This document shows, one piece after another, positions 7,565-15,671 of a DNA stretch of 64,000 bases (within the stretch, counting starts at the first letter, position 1; each line of letters begins with the position of its first letter). This DNA is from Arthrobacter sp. UNC362MFTsu5.1. GTDB lineage: Bacteria; Actinomycetota; Actinomycetes; Actinomycetales; Micrococcaceae. A program made the position numbers and the translations under genes. The stretch lies in assembly GCF_000685965.1 (NCBI RefSeq), contig NZ_JMLE01000004.1, positions 1-64,000 on the forward strand. Reading direction: 5' to 3'. A model generated the notes under the pieces. It saw only the letters and a program-made list of their open reading frames with translations. It did no database searches and was not told where the DNA came from.

Positions 7565-9142
7565 CTATTGCACCGTCACCATGACCGACTGCCAGCCGGA
7601 CGCGCCGTCGGGCACGGGATCGGCGCGCTTGTCCGTCTGGACCTCGCCGGTGCCGTCGGTGGCGCGGGCCTTGATGTAGTGCGGTCCCGGGGTGGCATCC
7701 CACTCAAAGGACCACTGGCGCCACGTCACCACGGACGCTTCCGTGGACAGCACGGCCTCGGTCCAGGGCCCGTCGTCGATCTGGACTTCCACCTTGGTGA
7801 TGCCACGGGTCTGCGCCCAGGCGGTGCCGCCGATTGCCACCTTGCCGGCCGCCACCTGGGCGAAGGACTTGGGCACCTCCACCCGGGCCATGGTCTTAAT
7901 GGGGCCGCGCTCGGACCAGCCCCGGTCAGTCCAGTACGCCTTGCTGTCCGCGAAGCGGGTGACTTCGAGGTCCACCACCCACTTGGTGGCGGAAACGAAG
8001 CCGTAAAGGCCGGGGACCACCATGCGCACGGGATAGCCGTGTTCGAGCGGCAGAGGCTCGCCGTTCATGCCGATCGCCAGCATGGCGTCCCGGTCGTCCT
8101 GCAGCACTTCGAGCGGCGTCGAGGCGCTGAAGCCGTCCTCGGAGGTGGACAGAACCATGTCGGCGCCCTCCGTGGGGCGGGCCATTTTGAGGACCTCGCG
8201 GAGGGGGAAGCCCAGCCATTTGGCGTTGCCGGCGAGGTTTCCGCCGACGGGATTGGACACACAGGTGAGCGTCACGTGCGATTCGATCAGCTCGGCCTCG
8301 AGCAGGTCCTGGAAGGTGAGCGTGACTTCCTGCTCCACCAGGCCGTGCACCCGGAGCTCCCAGTCCTGGGCGTTGATCTCCGGCACGCTCAGGGCGGTGT
8401 CGATCCGGTAGAACTCGTTGTTGGGTGTGACCCACGGGGTGACACCCGGGGCGGCTGACTGCACTCCGGCCGGGACGGCGGGGGCTGCCTTGGCCGGCGA
8501 CGGGAGCTGCAGGGATTCACGGGCCTGGGCGATGTTGCTGCGTGCCGCGCTGAGCAGCCGGCCGCCGGTGGCCGCGATGGCGGCCGCCGCGGCAGTGATC
8601 CCGGATGCGGCGAAGAAGGCGCGGCGCGTTGTGGCCGGGCGTTCGGTGCCCTTGGCTGCCACATCCGCGGCCTCGCCGGGCCACTGGCGCATCCGCCACA
8701 GCCGCGTCATCAGGAGGCGCAGCACCACCAGGCCGGCGGCGGTGCCGATCAGCGAGGGGATGGCGTCCAGCGGCTCCACGCTCGCGCGGGTGACCACACT
8801 GGCGACGATGACGGCGCCCATCAGCAGGACACCGGCTACGCCCAGCGCCCACTTCCGGTAGGCCACCACGCCCAGCACGCAGGCCAGCAGGAAAATGGTC
8901 AGCCCCATGCCGGCGAACAGTGCCGCCTTGTCGTTGGTGCCGAACGTGGCGATGGCAAAGTCCTTCAGCCACGGCGGCGTGAAGTCAATGAAAGTGGAGC
9001 CGAGGGCAATGATCGGCGTTGCCCGCGCCGTGAAGAACGCACCGATCAGTTCCGCAACGGAAAGTACGACGGCGGCCGCGGCCACGCCTGCCAGCGCAGC
9101 CAGCGCGGTGGGGCCCTTGAGCCAGTTCGTGAGCTTCTTCAT
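7565..9142 (-). CDS. Membrane-anchored molybdopterin-dependent oxidoreductase (sulfite-oxidase fold) with internal twin-arginine motif
   Basis: A 525-residue protein. Residues 1-150 contain four hydrophobic helices; then TTRRAFFAASG (RR at 173-174) leads into a fifth, moderately hydrophobic segment, and the rest is a sulfite-oxidase/YedY-type molybdopterin domain on the outer face. Cys294 in TLTCVSNPVGG is the expected molybdenum ligand. The layout, Sec-type helices followed by a Tat-type last helix, matches dual Sec/Tat targeting known for actinobacterial Rieske proteins and a Streptomyces molybdoprotein of the same kind. The physiological substrate is unknown. It is a single gene divergent from purD. 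Confidence 0.85.
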   Translation of the reverse strand: MKKLTNWLKGPTALAALAGVAAAAVVLSVAELIGAFFTARATPIIALGSTFIDFTPPWLKDFAIATFGTNDKAALFAGMGLTIFLLACVLGVVAYRKWALGVAGVLLMGAVIVASVVTRASVEPLDAIPSLIGTAAGLVVLRLLMTRLWRMRQWPGEAADVAAKGTERPATTRRAFFAASGITAAAAAIAATGGRLLSAARSNIAQARESLQLPSPAKAAPAVPAGVQSAAPGVTPWVTPNNEFYRIDTALSVPEINAQDWELRVHGLVEQEVTLTFQDLLEAELIESHVTLTCVSNPVGGNLAGNAKWLGFPLREVLKMARPTEGADMVLSTSEDGFSASTPLEVLQDDRDAMLAIGMNGEPLPLEHGYPVRMVVPGLYGFVSATKWVVDLEVTRFADSKAYWTDRGWSERGPIKTMARVEVPKSFAQVAAGKVAIGGTAWAQTRGITKVEVQIDDGPWTEAVLSTEASVVTWRQWSFEWDATPGPHYIKARATDGTGEVQTDKRADPVPDGASGWQSVMVTVQ

Positions 9143-9219
9143 GCCGGAGGTTCGTAGCGGCCGGCGTTAAGGATTGACCGGGGCGGGTCACGGCTTAGGA
9201 GCGGACCGGGTGCACAAAG

Positions 9220-9225
9220 TACCCT
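9220..9225 (+). promoter_or_regulatory. -10 box TACCCT before purD
   Basis: TACCCT is 8 nt before the GTG at 9234. The GGAG between them is only 3 nt from the start, so a leaderless transcript is the simpler reading. Confidence 0.45.
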
Positions 9226-9233
9226 TGGAGACT

Positions 9234-10550
9234 GTGAAGGTACTCGTCATTGGCCCCGGTGGCCGCGAACACGCCATTGTCCGCTCCCTGCTTGCAGACC
9301 CCAACGTTTCGGAAGTCCACGCGGCTCCCGGCAACGCGGGCATCGGCAAACTTGTCCCCACGCATGCCATCGACGCCAACGACCCGGACGCTGTTGCCGC
9401 CCTGGCCACCAAGCTGACGGTGGACCTCGTGGTGGTCGGTCCCGAGGCGCCCCTGGCCGCCGGCGTTTCCGACGCCGTCCGCGCAGCAGGGATCCCGGTC
9501 TTCGGACCCAGCAAGGCGGCCGCCCAGCTGGAGGCATCCAAGGCCTTCGCCAAGCAGGTCATGGCCGAGGCCGGAGTGCCCACCGCCATGGCGCGGGTTG
9601 CGAGCACCGCTGAGGAAGCCGCGGACGCCCTGGACACCTTCGGCGCCCCCTACGTGGTCAAGGACGACGGCCTGGCCGCCGGCAAGGGCGTGGTGGTCAC
9701 CAACAACCGGGACGAAGCCCTGGCCCACGCCCAGACCTGCTTCGACGCGGGCGGTTCCGTGGTGATTGAAGAATTCCTGGACGGCCCCGAAGTTTCCGTG
9801 TTCGTGCTGTGCGACGGCCGCAACACCGTGGCACTCTCCCCGGCGCAGGACTTCAAGCGCATCTTCGACAACGACGAAGGCCCGAACACCGGCGGCATGG
9901 GCGCCTACACCCCGCTGGAGTGGGCCCCGGAAGGCCTGGTCCAGGAAGTCATCGACCGCGTGGCCCAGCCCACGGTCAACGAGATGGCCCACCGCGGCAC
10001 CCCGTTCGTCGGCGTGCTGTTCGTGGGCCTTGCGCTGACCTCGCGCGGCACCCGCGTCATCGAGTTCAACGTCCGCTTCGGCGATCCCGAAACGCAGGCC
10101 GTCCTGGCCCGGCTGAAGACCCCGCTCGGTTCGCTGCTGCTGGCAGCGGCCAAGGGCGAACTGGACAAGGCGGAAGAGCTGCGCTGGTCCAAGGACACCG
10201 CCGTCGCCGTCGTCGTCGCCTCCGAGAACTACCCGGACACCCCGCGGACCGGGGACCGCATCCGCGGACTTAAGAAGGCGGACGAGCTGGAAGGCGTGCA
10301 CGTCATCCACGCGGGCACCAAGCTGGACGAGGAAGGCAAGGTGGTCTCCGCCGGCGGCCGCGTCCTTGCCGTGGTGGCGCTGGGAACCGACCTCGTGGAG
10401 GCCCGCGAACGGGCGTACGACGGCGTGGAGCTGATCCAGCTTGAAGGCGCACAATTCCGCACCGACATCGGGCGCAAGGCGGCGCGCGGCGAAATCAAGG
10501 TGGTATCCACTGCCACCGGAACGCTGCCCGTGACGAAGGCGAAGGCCTAG
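9234..10550 (+). CDS. purD: Phosphoribosylamine-glycine ligase (GAR synthetase)
   Basis: A 438-residue ATP-grasp enzyme for step two of purine biosynthesis: phosphoribosylamine + glycine + ATP gives GAR. The N-terminal domain opens with KVLVIGPGGREHAI, the ATP-grasp domain carries DDGLAAGKGVVV, and the metal-binding signature NVRFGDPETQAVL lies near residue 285. The start is placed at GTG 9234 because the family begins exactly at MKVLVIG; an in-frame ATG at 9174 would add 20 non-conserved residues. It is followed after 1 nt by purC, so they form one operon. Confidence 0.95.
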   Translation: MKVLVIGPGGREHAIVRSLLADPNVSEVHAAPGNAGIGKLVPTHAIDANDPDAVAALATKLTVDLVVVGPEAPLAAGVSDAVRAAGIPVFGPSKAAAQLEASKAFAKQVMAEAGVPTAMARVASTAEEAADALDTFGAPYVVKDDGLAAGKGVVVTNNRDEALAHAQTCFDAGGSVVIEEFLDGPEVSVFVLCDGRNTVALSPAQDFKRIFDNDEGPNTGGMGAYTPLEWAPEGLVQEVIDRVAQPTVNEMAHRGTPFVGVLFVGLALTSRGTRVIEFNVRFGDPETQAVLARLKTPLGSLLLAAAKGELDKAEELRWSKDTAVAVVVASENYPDTPRTGDRIRGLKKADELEGVHVIHAGTKLDEEGKVVSAGGRVLAVVALGTDLVEARERAYDGVELIQLEGAQFRTDIGRKAARGEIKVVSTATGTLPVTKAKA

Positions 10551-10551
10551 C

Positions 10552-11505
10552 ATGACTGAGAATTCCCCCCTCGAGGCGGCCCCCAAAGCCGGCCTGGACA
10601 CCGAAACACTGGACCTCCCGGGCTGGCGGCATGTCTACTCCGGGAAGGTCCGGGACCTCTACGTTCCCGCTGACGATTCCCTCGTGGCGCAGTTCGGCCA
10701 GGAATGCGTCCTAGTGGTGGCCAGCGACCGCATCAGCGCCTACGACCACGTGCTCTCGAGCGAAATCCCGGACAAGGGCCGGATCCTCACCCAGCTGAGC
10801 CTGTGGTGGTTCGACCAGCTGGACGTGGAACACCACGTCCTGGCCTCCACCGTGGAGGACGGCGTCCCGGCAGCAGTCGAGGGCCGCGCCATGATCTGCA
10901 AGAAGCTGGACATGTTCCCGGTGGAATGCATCGCCCGCGGCTACCTCACCGGTTCCGGGCTGCTGGAATACCGGCAGTCCCGCACCGTCTGCAGCATTCC
11001 GCTGCCGGAGGGCCTGGTGGACGGTTCCCGCCTTGACGAAGCCATCTTCACGCCTTCAGCCAAGGCAGAGGTGGGGGAGCACGACGAAAACATCACGTAT
11101 GACGCCGTGGTGGGCCTCGTGGGCGAGGATGTCGCCGCGCGCCTCCGTGAACTGACCCTGGAGATCTACACCAAAGCCGAGGAAATCGCCCGGAAGCGCG
11201 GCATCATCCTTGCCGACACGAAGGTGGAGTTCGGCTTCGACGTGGCCACGGGCGTCATCACCCTGGGCGATGAGGTCCTCACCCCGGACTCTTCACGGTT
11301 CTGGGACGCGGCCACCTATGAGCCGGGCAAAGCCCAGCCGTCCTATGACAAGCAGTATGTCCGTGACTGGCTGACGTCCGCCGAGTCCGGCTGGGACCGG
11401 GCTTCGGACGTCCCGCCGCCTGCACTGCCGGCGGACGTGGTGAGCCGTACGCGCGGCCGCTACGTTGAAGCGTACGAAAAGCTCACCGGACGGACGTTCG
11501 CCTAG
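10552..11505 (+). CDS. purC: Phosphoribosylaminoimidazole-succinocarboxamide synthase (SAICAR synthetase)
   Basis: A 317-residue enzyme that joins CAIR and aspartate with ATP to give SAICAR. Conserved blocks are YSGKVRDLY, VASDRISAYDHVL, ECIARGYLTGSG and EVLTPDSSRFWDA. The length fits the longer actinobacterial/fungal type. It lies 1 nt after purD. Its TAG stop shares the tetranucleotide CTAG with the stop codon of the convergent regulator gene, so the two 3' ends overlap. Confidence 0.95.
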   Translation: MTENSPLEAAPKAGLDTETLDLPGWRHVYSGKVRDLYVPADDSLVAQFGQECVLVVASDRISAYDHVLSSEIPDKGRILTQLSLWWFDQLDVEHHVLASTVEDGVPAAVEGRAMICKKLDMFPVECIARGYLTGSGLLEYRQSRTVCSIPLPEGLVDGSRLDEAIFTPSAKAEVGEHDENITYDAVVGLVGEDVAARLRELTLEIYTKAEEIARKRGIILADTKVEFGFDVATGVITLGDEVLTPDSSRFWDAATYEPGKAQPSYDKQYVRDWLTSAESGWDRASDVPPPALPADVVSRTRGRYVEAYEKLTGRTFA

Positions 11506-12776
11506 CTGGCTTCTGCCGCGGCCTTGGCCGCGGCAGCGCGCCGCTGGGCGAGTTTGATTTCAAGCACGGCGTCCATGGCCTGCTGGACACGGTCTGAAGC
11601 GCCGGCGGCACTGAATTCCTGCTGGGCTTCCTCGAGCAGCACCAGGGCTTCATCCGATTCCCCGGCGGCCTTGAGTGACTTCCCCAGCAGCAGTGACACT
11701 TCGCCGGCGGTGTGACGGGCCAGGGCCTTCCGCTCGGCGTGGATCTCGCGCAGCTTCTCCACGGCGGCCGGGATGTCACCCGTGAGGTACAGCCAGCGCG
11801 CGCGGATGAACGCCACTTCGAGCTGGTCCGTCTTGTTGCCGCCCACGATCGACAACGCCAGTTCGGCGCGCTCGATCGCGGAGAGGGTTTCCGGTTCCAC
11901 AATGCCGGAGGAGAGCCGGACGGCCGCGGAGGCCTTGTTGAAACGGGCCCACAGTTCGATGTCGTTGGCCGGGGAGAGCAGCTTGGCGGCCCGCTCGTGG
12001 TACTTGATGCCCTCGGGGTAGTCGTGCCGCATAAACGCCACGTTGCCGATCACCCACGCCACCTCGCCTGCGAGCTGGGAAATGGATTGGTCGTCCATCT
12101 GGTCGTTCATGGCCTGGCAGTAGGTCCAGGCTTCGTCCAGCCGGCCGCTCTCGGCCAGGGCGCCGATCAGCGCGCGCAAGGCGCCGATGATCAGCGTGGA
12201 GCCCTTGGGCAGCTGCGAGCACAGTTCCACGGCCTTCTGGGCATGCTCGACGGCGGTGGCCAGCTGTCCCTGCCCGTGGCACACTGCGGCCAGCATCTGC
12301 CGGGCACGCACTCCGAGTCCGGCGGACTCGGTGGCCATGGGGTGTTCCAGGAGGTGCTGCATGATGTTCTGGCACTCCTGCAGCTGGCCCTGTTTCATCA
12401 GGCATTCCGCCTGCATGTAGGTCATGTTCCACCATGCGCTGGTGTTCTTGCCTTCGAGGGCGATCTGGGCGGCAGTGGCGGCGTGGGCCGCTGCGAGCGG
12501 GTAGTCCCGGAGGTCCCAGGCCTGCCGGGCGTAGAGCCCGGCCAGGACATACTCGGCGTCGCTGACCGAGATGGGCTGGCTCCAGGCTTCCAACGCTTTG
12601 GGGGCCAGCTCCAGCCGGCGGGCTAACTCTTCTATAACATCGGCGGTTGGTTCACGCCGGCCTGTTTCCAAGAGGGAGATGTAGCTGGGAGAATAGAGGT
12701 CCTTTCCCAGTTCTGCTTGCGTCAACCCACGTTCGAGTCGTTCGGCGCGGAGCTTCTCCCCGAATCCGTTCCCCAC
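11502..12776 (-). CDS. XRE-family regulator with TPR domain, RRNPP-like; candidate receptor of the adjacent peptide
   Basis: A 424-residue protein. Residues about 6-62 form a Cro/C1 helix-turn-helix (LTQAELGKDLYSPSYISLLETG), and the remaining 350 residues are a chain of TPR-like helical hairpins ending in an Ala/Lys-rich helix. HTH plus TPR is the architecture of the Firmicute RRNPP peptide sensors (Rgg, PlcR, NprR, PrgX), in which the TPR bowl binds a secreted, re-imported peptide. The gene starts at GTG 12776 after a strong AAGGAGG and is divergent from a gene for a secreted repeat peptide, which supports a receptor role. Peptide binding is inference; stand-alone XRE-TPR regulators are also common in actinobacteria. 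Confidence 0.8.
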   Translation of the reverse strand: MGNGFGEKLRAERLERGLTQAELGKDLYSPSYISLLETGRREPTADVIEELARRLELAPKALEAWSQPISVSDAEYVLAGLYARQAWDLRDYPLAAAHAATAAQIALEGKNTSAWWNMTYMQAECLMKQGQLQECQNIMQHLLEHPMATESAGLGVRARQMLAAVCHGQGQLATAVEHAQKAVELCSQLPKGSTLIIGALRALIGALAESGRLDEAWTYCQAMNDQMDDQSISQLAGEVAWVIGNVAFMRHDYPEGIKYHERAAKLLSPANDIELWARFNKASAAVRLSSGIVEPETLSAIERAELALSIVGGNKTDQLEVAFIRARWLYLTGDIPAAVEKLREIHAERKALARHTAGEVSLLLGKSLKAAGESDEALVLLEEAQQEFSAAGASDRVQQAMDAVLEIKLAQRRAAAAKAAAEAS

Positions 12777-12907
12777 GGGTTTCCTCCTTATTCCGGACAG
12801 TCTTTATACCAAATGCTTGACAGTCTCTGTGGAAAACATTTTACAATGTATGTCAACAAGGGCAGTGCTGACTTTGTAACGAATCCGACTCGTATTGAGG
12901 AAACCTA
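12777..12907. promoter_or_regulatory. Divergent promoter/operator region of the XRE-TPR regulator and the repeat-peptide gene
   Basis: Towards the peptide gene: TTGACA (12817-12822) and TACAAT (12842-12847) with a long 19-bp spacer, then GAGG at 12897-12900 before ATG 12908. Towards the regulator: an extended -10 TGGTATAAA (12811-12803 on the minus strand). Candidate operator elements are the direct repeat GACAGTCT at 12796-12803 and 12819-12826 (23 bp apart) and the inverted repeat ACATT-TTAC-AATGT at 12836-12849 overlapping the peptide -10 box. The suboptimal spacer would fit an activator-dependent promoter. Confidence 0.5.
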
Positions 12908-13138
12908 ATGTTGAAGAAGATTGCAGCCGCCGCCGCACTGGCTGGCGCACTGGCATTTTCAGCCGCAGCCCCCGCAGTGTTGTCTGCAGGTCCTACCGGC
13001 AATTGGGCGGATCAGCTGGGAAGCACCATCGCTATCGGTAACTGGCCCGATCCCATGCAGTTTGCCCAGGCCATCGGTAACTGGCCGGACCCCATGTCTT
13101 TCCCGGCATACATCGGTAACTGGCCGGACCCGATGTAG
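12908..13138 (+). CDS. Secreted repeat-peptide precursor, candidate multi-copy signalling peptide
   Basis: A 76-residue precursor. Residues 1-27 form a signal peptide (MLKK, hydrophobic Ala-rich core, AVLSA before Gly28). The remainder is a 13-residue tandem repeat: a degenerate TGNWADQL (30-37) and three identical IGNWPDPM units at 43-50, 56-63 and 69-76, the last ending exactly at the stop codon. The linkers (QFAQA, SFPAY) vary while the octapeptides do not, as expected if the octapeptide or a part of it is the product. It is divergent from the XRE-TPR regulator, has a good ribosome site and ends in a strong terminator. No modification enzymes or immunity-like genes are adjacent. A bacteriocin or a structural secreted peptide are alternatives. 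Confidence 0.85.
   Translation: MLKKIAAAAALAGALAFSAAAPAVLSAGPTGNWADQLGSTIAIGNWPDPMQFAQAIGNWPDPMSFPAYIGNWPDPM
12995..13135 (+). repeat. 39-nt tandem repeat encoding the GNW peptide units
   Basis: Four in-frame copies on a 39-nt period. Copy 1 is diverged; copies 2-4 each encode IGNWPDPM with synonymous differences (CCCGATCCC, CCGGACCCC and CCGGACCCG for PDP), which points to selection on the peptide rather than very recent duplication. Confidence 0.85.
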
Positions 13139-13169
13139 GCGGTTGATGTACTTCCCGCAAGGGAACACA

Positions 13170-13212
13170 AGCTCCGGGACATGCGCGAACCATGTCCCGG
13201 AGCTATTTTTTT
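13170..13212 (+). terminator. Strong rho-independent terminator after the repeat-peptide gene
   Basis: Perfect 14-bp arms (13170-13183 with 13191-13204), 7-nt loop, and a run of seven T at 13206-13212. Confidence 0.9.
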
Positions 13213-13237
13213 GGCCAAACGATGCGGGGGGAGTGTC

Positions 13238-13582
13238 ATGACGCACAGGGGATCGAATGACTTGAAGCGGGCCTATGCCGCGTGGACCGTCGCCGGGAGC
13301 TCGCTGATCGTGGCCGCCGTGGCGGGGTCGGCGATAATCACCGTGGTGGGCGGAACGGCCGACGCCGGAACCCTGGTGTGGGGGATGGCGGGCATCGCGT
13401 TGCTGCTGGAGGCGCTGGTGCTCTTTGCCTATGGACTCCGGCTTAGGCACCGGTACGTGAACCAGGTCCAGACCTATGAAACCCGGGGAGATTACCGGGA
13501 GGACGACGGCTCCAACCAGCCACGGGTTCCCCTGCTGGGCGACGGCCAGGCCAGCCAGCGTTCCACGTTCGAGGGCCTCTAG
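13238..13582 (+). CDS. Small two-helix membrane protein, unknown function
   Basis: A 114-residue protein with two predicted transmembrane segments (AWTVAGSSLIVAAVAGSAII and TLVWGMAGIALLLEALVLFA) and a hydrophilic C-terminus. I do not recognise a family. The ATG at 13238 is chosen because a GGGGGGAG site lies 5 nt upstream; earlier in-frame codons fall in the terminator of the peptide gene. It is immediately downstream of the peptide locus on the same strand, so a role in export or processing is possible but unsupported. Confidence 0.65.
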   Translation: MTHRGSNDLKRAYAAWTVAGSSLIVAAVAGSAIITVVGGTADAGTLVWGMAGIALLLEALVLFAYGLRLRHRYVNQVQTYETRGDYREDDGSNQPRVPLLGDGQASQRSTFEGL

Positions 13583-13644
13583 GGCCACGGGCGGCAGCGC
13601 CGCAAGCAGCACCGCTGGAGCAATGCGGCCGCAGGTGCAACGCA

Positions 13645-13680
13645 AAGAGGGCCTTCCGAATGGAAGACCCTCTTGCTTTT
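13645..13680 (+). terminator. Terminator-like stem-loop
   Basis: AAGAGGG-C-CTTCC pairs with GGAAG-A-CCCTCTT across a GAAT loop and is followed by GCTTTT. It would end the small membrane protein transcript on the plus strand and may also end tRNA transcription on the minus strand. Confidence 0.6.
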
Positions 13681-13682
13681 GG

Positions 13683-13756
13683 TCGGGATGACAGGATTTG
13701 AACCTGCGACCTCGTCGTCCCGAACGACGCGCGCTACCAAGCTGCGCCACATCCCG
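13683..13756 (-). tRNA. tRNA-Pro(CGG)
   Basis: Read on the minus strand: acceptor CGGGATG pairs with CATCCCG, D-arm GCGCAGCTTGGTAGCGC, anticodon stem CGTCG/CGACG with loop TTCGGGA (anticodon CGG), and T-arm GCAGG-TTCAAAT-CCTGT. CCA is not encoded. A small hairpin (GTTGCTT-N3-AAGCAAC, 13761-13777) sits 4 nt upstream. Confidence 0.95.
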
Positions 13757-13838
13757 ATCCGTTGCTTCAAAAGCAACTTCACAAGAGTATCCGATTCCGG
13801 CCGCCATGTGAAATCGGCGCCCGGAAGCCCCGCGGGAG

Positions 13839-15671
13839 CTACACCAGCGAGTCCTTCCACGCCCCGTGCAGCTCCGCGAACCGCCCGCCGCCGCCGATCA
13901 GTTCCTCCGGCGTACCGTCCTCCACGACGCGTCCGTCGTGGACCACCAGGACGCGGTCGGCGGTCTCCACTGTGGAGAGCCGGTGGGCGATGATCAGGGC
14001 CGTGCGGCCGGCGTCGTGCCCTGCCACGCCCGCCAGCAGGCCGGCGAGCCCGCTCTGCACCAGACGCTCCGACGGGATGTCCAGGGAGGAGGTGGCTTCG
14101 TCGAGGATGAGTACCGCCGGGCGGGCCAGGAACGCCCGGGCGAAACTGATGAGCTGGCGCTGGCCGGCTGAGACGCGCCCGCCGCGCTTGTTGACGTCGG
14201 TGTCGAACCCCTGGGGCAGTTCCATGATGAAGTCGTGCGCGCCAACGGCCCGGGCAGCCTCTTCGATCTCCTCGCGGGAGGCTTCGGGGCGGCCCAGTGC
14301 AATGTTGTCCGCCACGGAGCCGCTGAACAGGAAGGCCTCCTGCGTCACCATCACCACGTTCCGCCGCAAGTCCGGCGTGGTGAGGTTCCTCAGGTCCACC
14401 CCGTCCAGTGTCACGTACCCCTCGGTCACGTCGTAGAAGCGGGCGATCAGTTTCGCCAGCGTGGACTTGCCGGCGCCGGTCTGGCCCACCAGGGCCACGA
14501 TCTGCCCGGCCGGAATGTGCAGGTCCAGCCGGGGGATGATCACGGGGCCGTCGCCGTACCGGAACTCCACGCCGTTGAAGTCGATGGTGCCGCGGGCGTC
14601 GGTGAGCGCTACGGGGTTCTTCGGCGGCCGCACGGTGGGAACCTCCTCCAGCAGGCCGGAGACCTTCTCCAGGGCCGCCTGAGCGCTCTGGAAGGAGTTG
14701 TAGAACATGGCCATCTGGTCCACCGGCTGGAAGAACCGTTTGGTGGACAGGATCAAGGCCAGCAGCACGCCCACGGCGAGGTCCCCGCCCAGCACACGGA
14801 AGCCTCCGAACAGCAGCACCACGGCGACGCAGACGTTGCCGATCAGCACCAGCCCCGGCTGGAAGACGCCGTTGAGGTTGATCGAGCGTACGGTCACCTT
14901 GCGGTAGTCCTCGGACAGTTCGCCGTAGCGCTCAGCGTTCTCGCGCTCCTTGCGGAAGGCCTTCACGGCCCGGATGCCCGTCATCGTTTCCACGAAGTGC
15001 ACGATCAGCCGGGCGGACACTACCCGGGATTCGCGGAACGCGATCTGGGAGTGCTTCTGGTACCAGCGGGCCAGGAAGTACATGGGCACGCCTGCGGCCA
15101 GCACGATGAGGCCGCTGCGCCAATCCAGGGCGAACACCGTGATGGCGGTGAACACCATAAAGAGCATCCCCGAGGCCAGCGAGCTGACGCCGGAGTCCAG
15201 GAGTTCACGCAGTGCCTCAAGGTCGGAGGTCTGGCGGGCGATGATGCGCCCGGACGTGTACTTCTCGTGGAACTCGAGGCTGAGCCGCTGCGTATGCCGG
15301 AACACCCGGACCCGCAGGTCCAGCAGCATCGCCTGGCTCAGCTTCGCCGTCGAGGTCACGTACAGCGCCGTGAGGCCGGCCGTCGCAACCGCAGCGGCAA
15401 GATATGCGACGCCGGTGAGCACCAGCGGCATGTTGTCCCCGGCCTGGAGTGCCGGCATGGCATGGTCGATCCCGAAGGCGATGAGCGCCGGTCCGGCCAC
15501 CCGGGCGGCCTGGGAGAGTACCACCATGGTGATGGTGAGCCAGAACCTCAGCCGGACGGGACGGATCAAGGACCCCAGCAAGGCGAGCGACCGCCGTCGT
15601 ACGGCCTTGCTCTCGCTTTTGCTCAGGTGGGCGTTGTCCTCGTTGGCGGTGCCGAAGGTAGCGGTGGTCAT
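13839..15671 (-). CDS. ABC exporter half-transporter, subunit B of a heterodimer
   Basis: A 610-residue fusion of a six-helix membrane domain and an ATPase domain. The ATPase has Walker A (VGQTGAGKS) and intact Walker B with catalytic Glu ([12 protein letters not shown]), but its signature motif is VSAGQ instead of LSGGQ. The partner gene upstream has the complementary defect, as in asymmetric heterodimeric exporters such as TM287/288, where only one of two ATP sites hydrolyses. The start codon overlaps the partner stop in ATGA, so the two are co-translated. The likely role is export of lipids or drugs; substrate unknown. Confidence 0.9.
   Translation of the reverse strand: MTTATFGTANEDNAHLSKSESKAVRRRSLALLGSLIRPVRLRFWLTITMVVLSQAARVAGPALIAFGIDHAMPALQAGDNMPLVLTGVAYLAAAVATAGLTALYVTSTAKLSQAMLLDLRVRVFRHTQRLSLEFHEKYTSGRIIARQTSDLEALRELLDSGVSSLASGMLFMVFTAITVFALDWRSGLIVLAAGVPMYFLARWYQKHSQIAFRESRVVSARLIVHFVETMTGIRAVKAFRKERENAERYGELSEDYRKVTVRSINLNGVFQPGLVLIGNVCVAVVLLFGGFRVLGGDLAVGVLLALILSTKRFFQPVDQMAMFYNSFQSAQAALEKVSGLLEEVPTVRPPKNPVALTDARGTIDFNGVEFRYGDGPVIIPRLDLHIPAGQIVALVGQTGAGKSTLAKLIARFYDVTEGYVTLDGVDLRNLTTPDLRRNVVMVTQEAFLFSGSVADNIALGRPEASREEIEEAARAVGAHDFIMELPQGFDTDVNKRGGRVSAGQRQLISFARAFLARPAVLILDEATSSLDIPSERLVQSGLAGLLAGVAGHDAGRTALIIAHRLSTVETADRVLVVHDGRVVEDGTPEELIGGGGRFAELHGAWKDSLV

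Noticed and set aside
13181..13237. Upstream start for the small membrane protein at 13181
   Set aside because: This stretch is the terminator stem of the peptide gene; the ATG at 13238 has a strong ribosome site and fits better.
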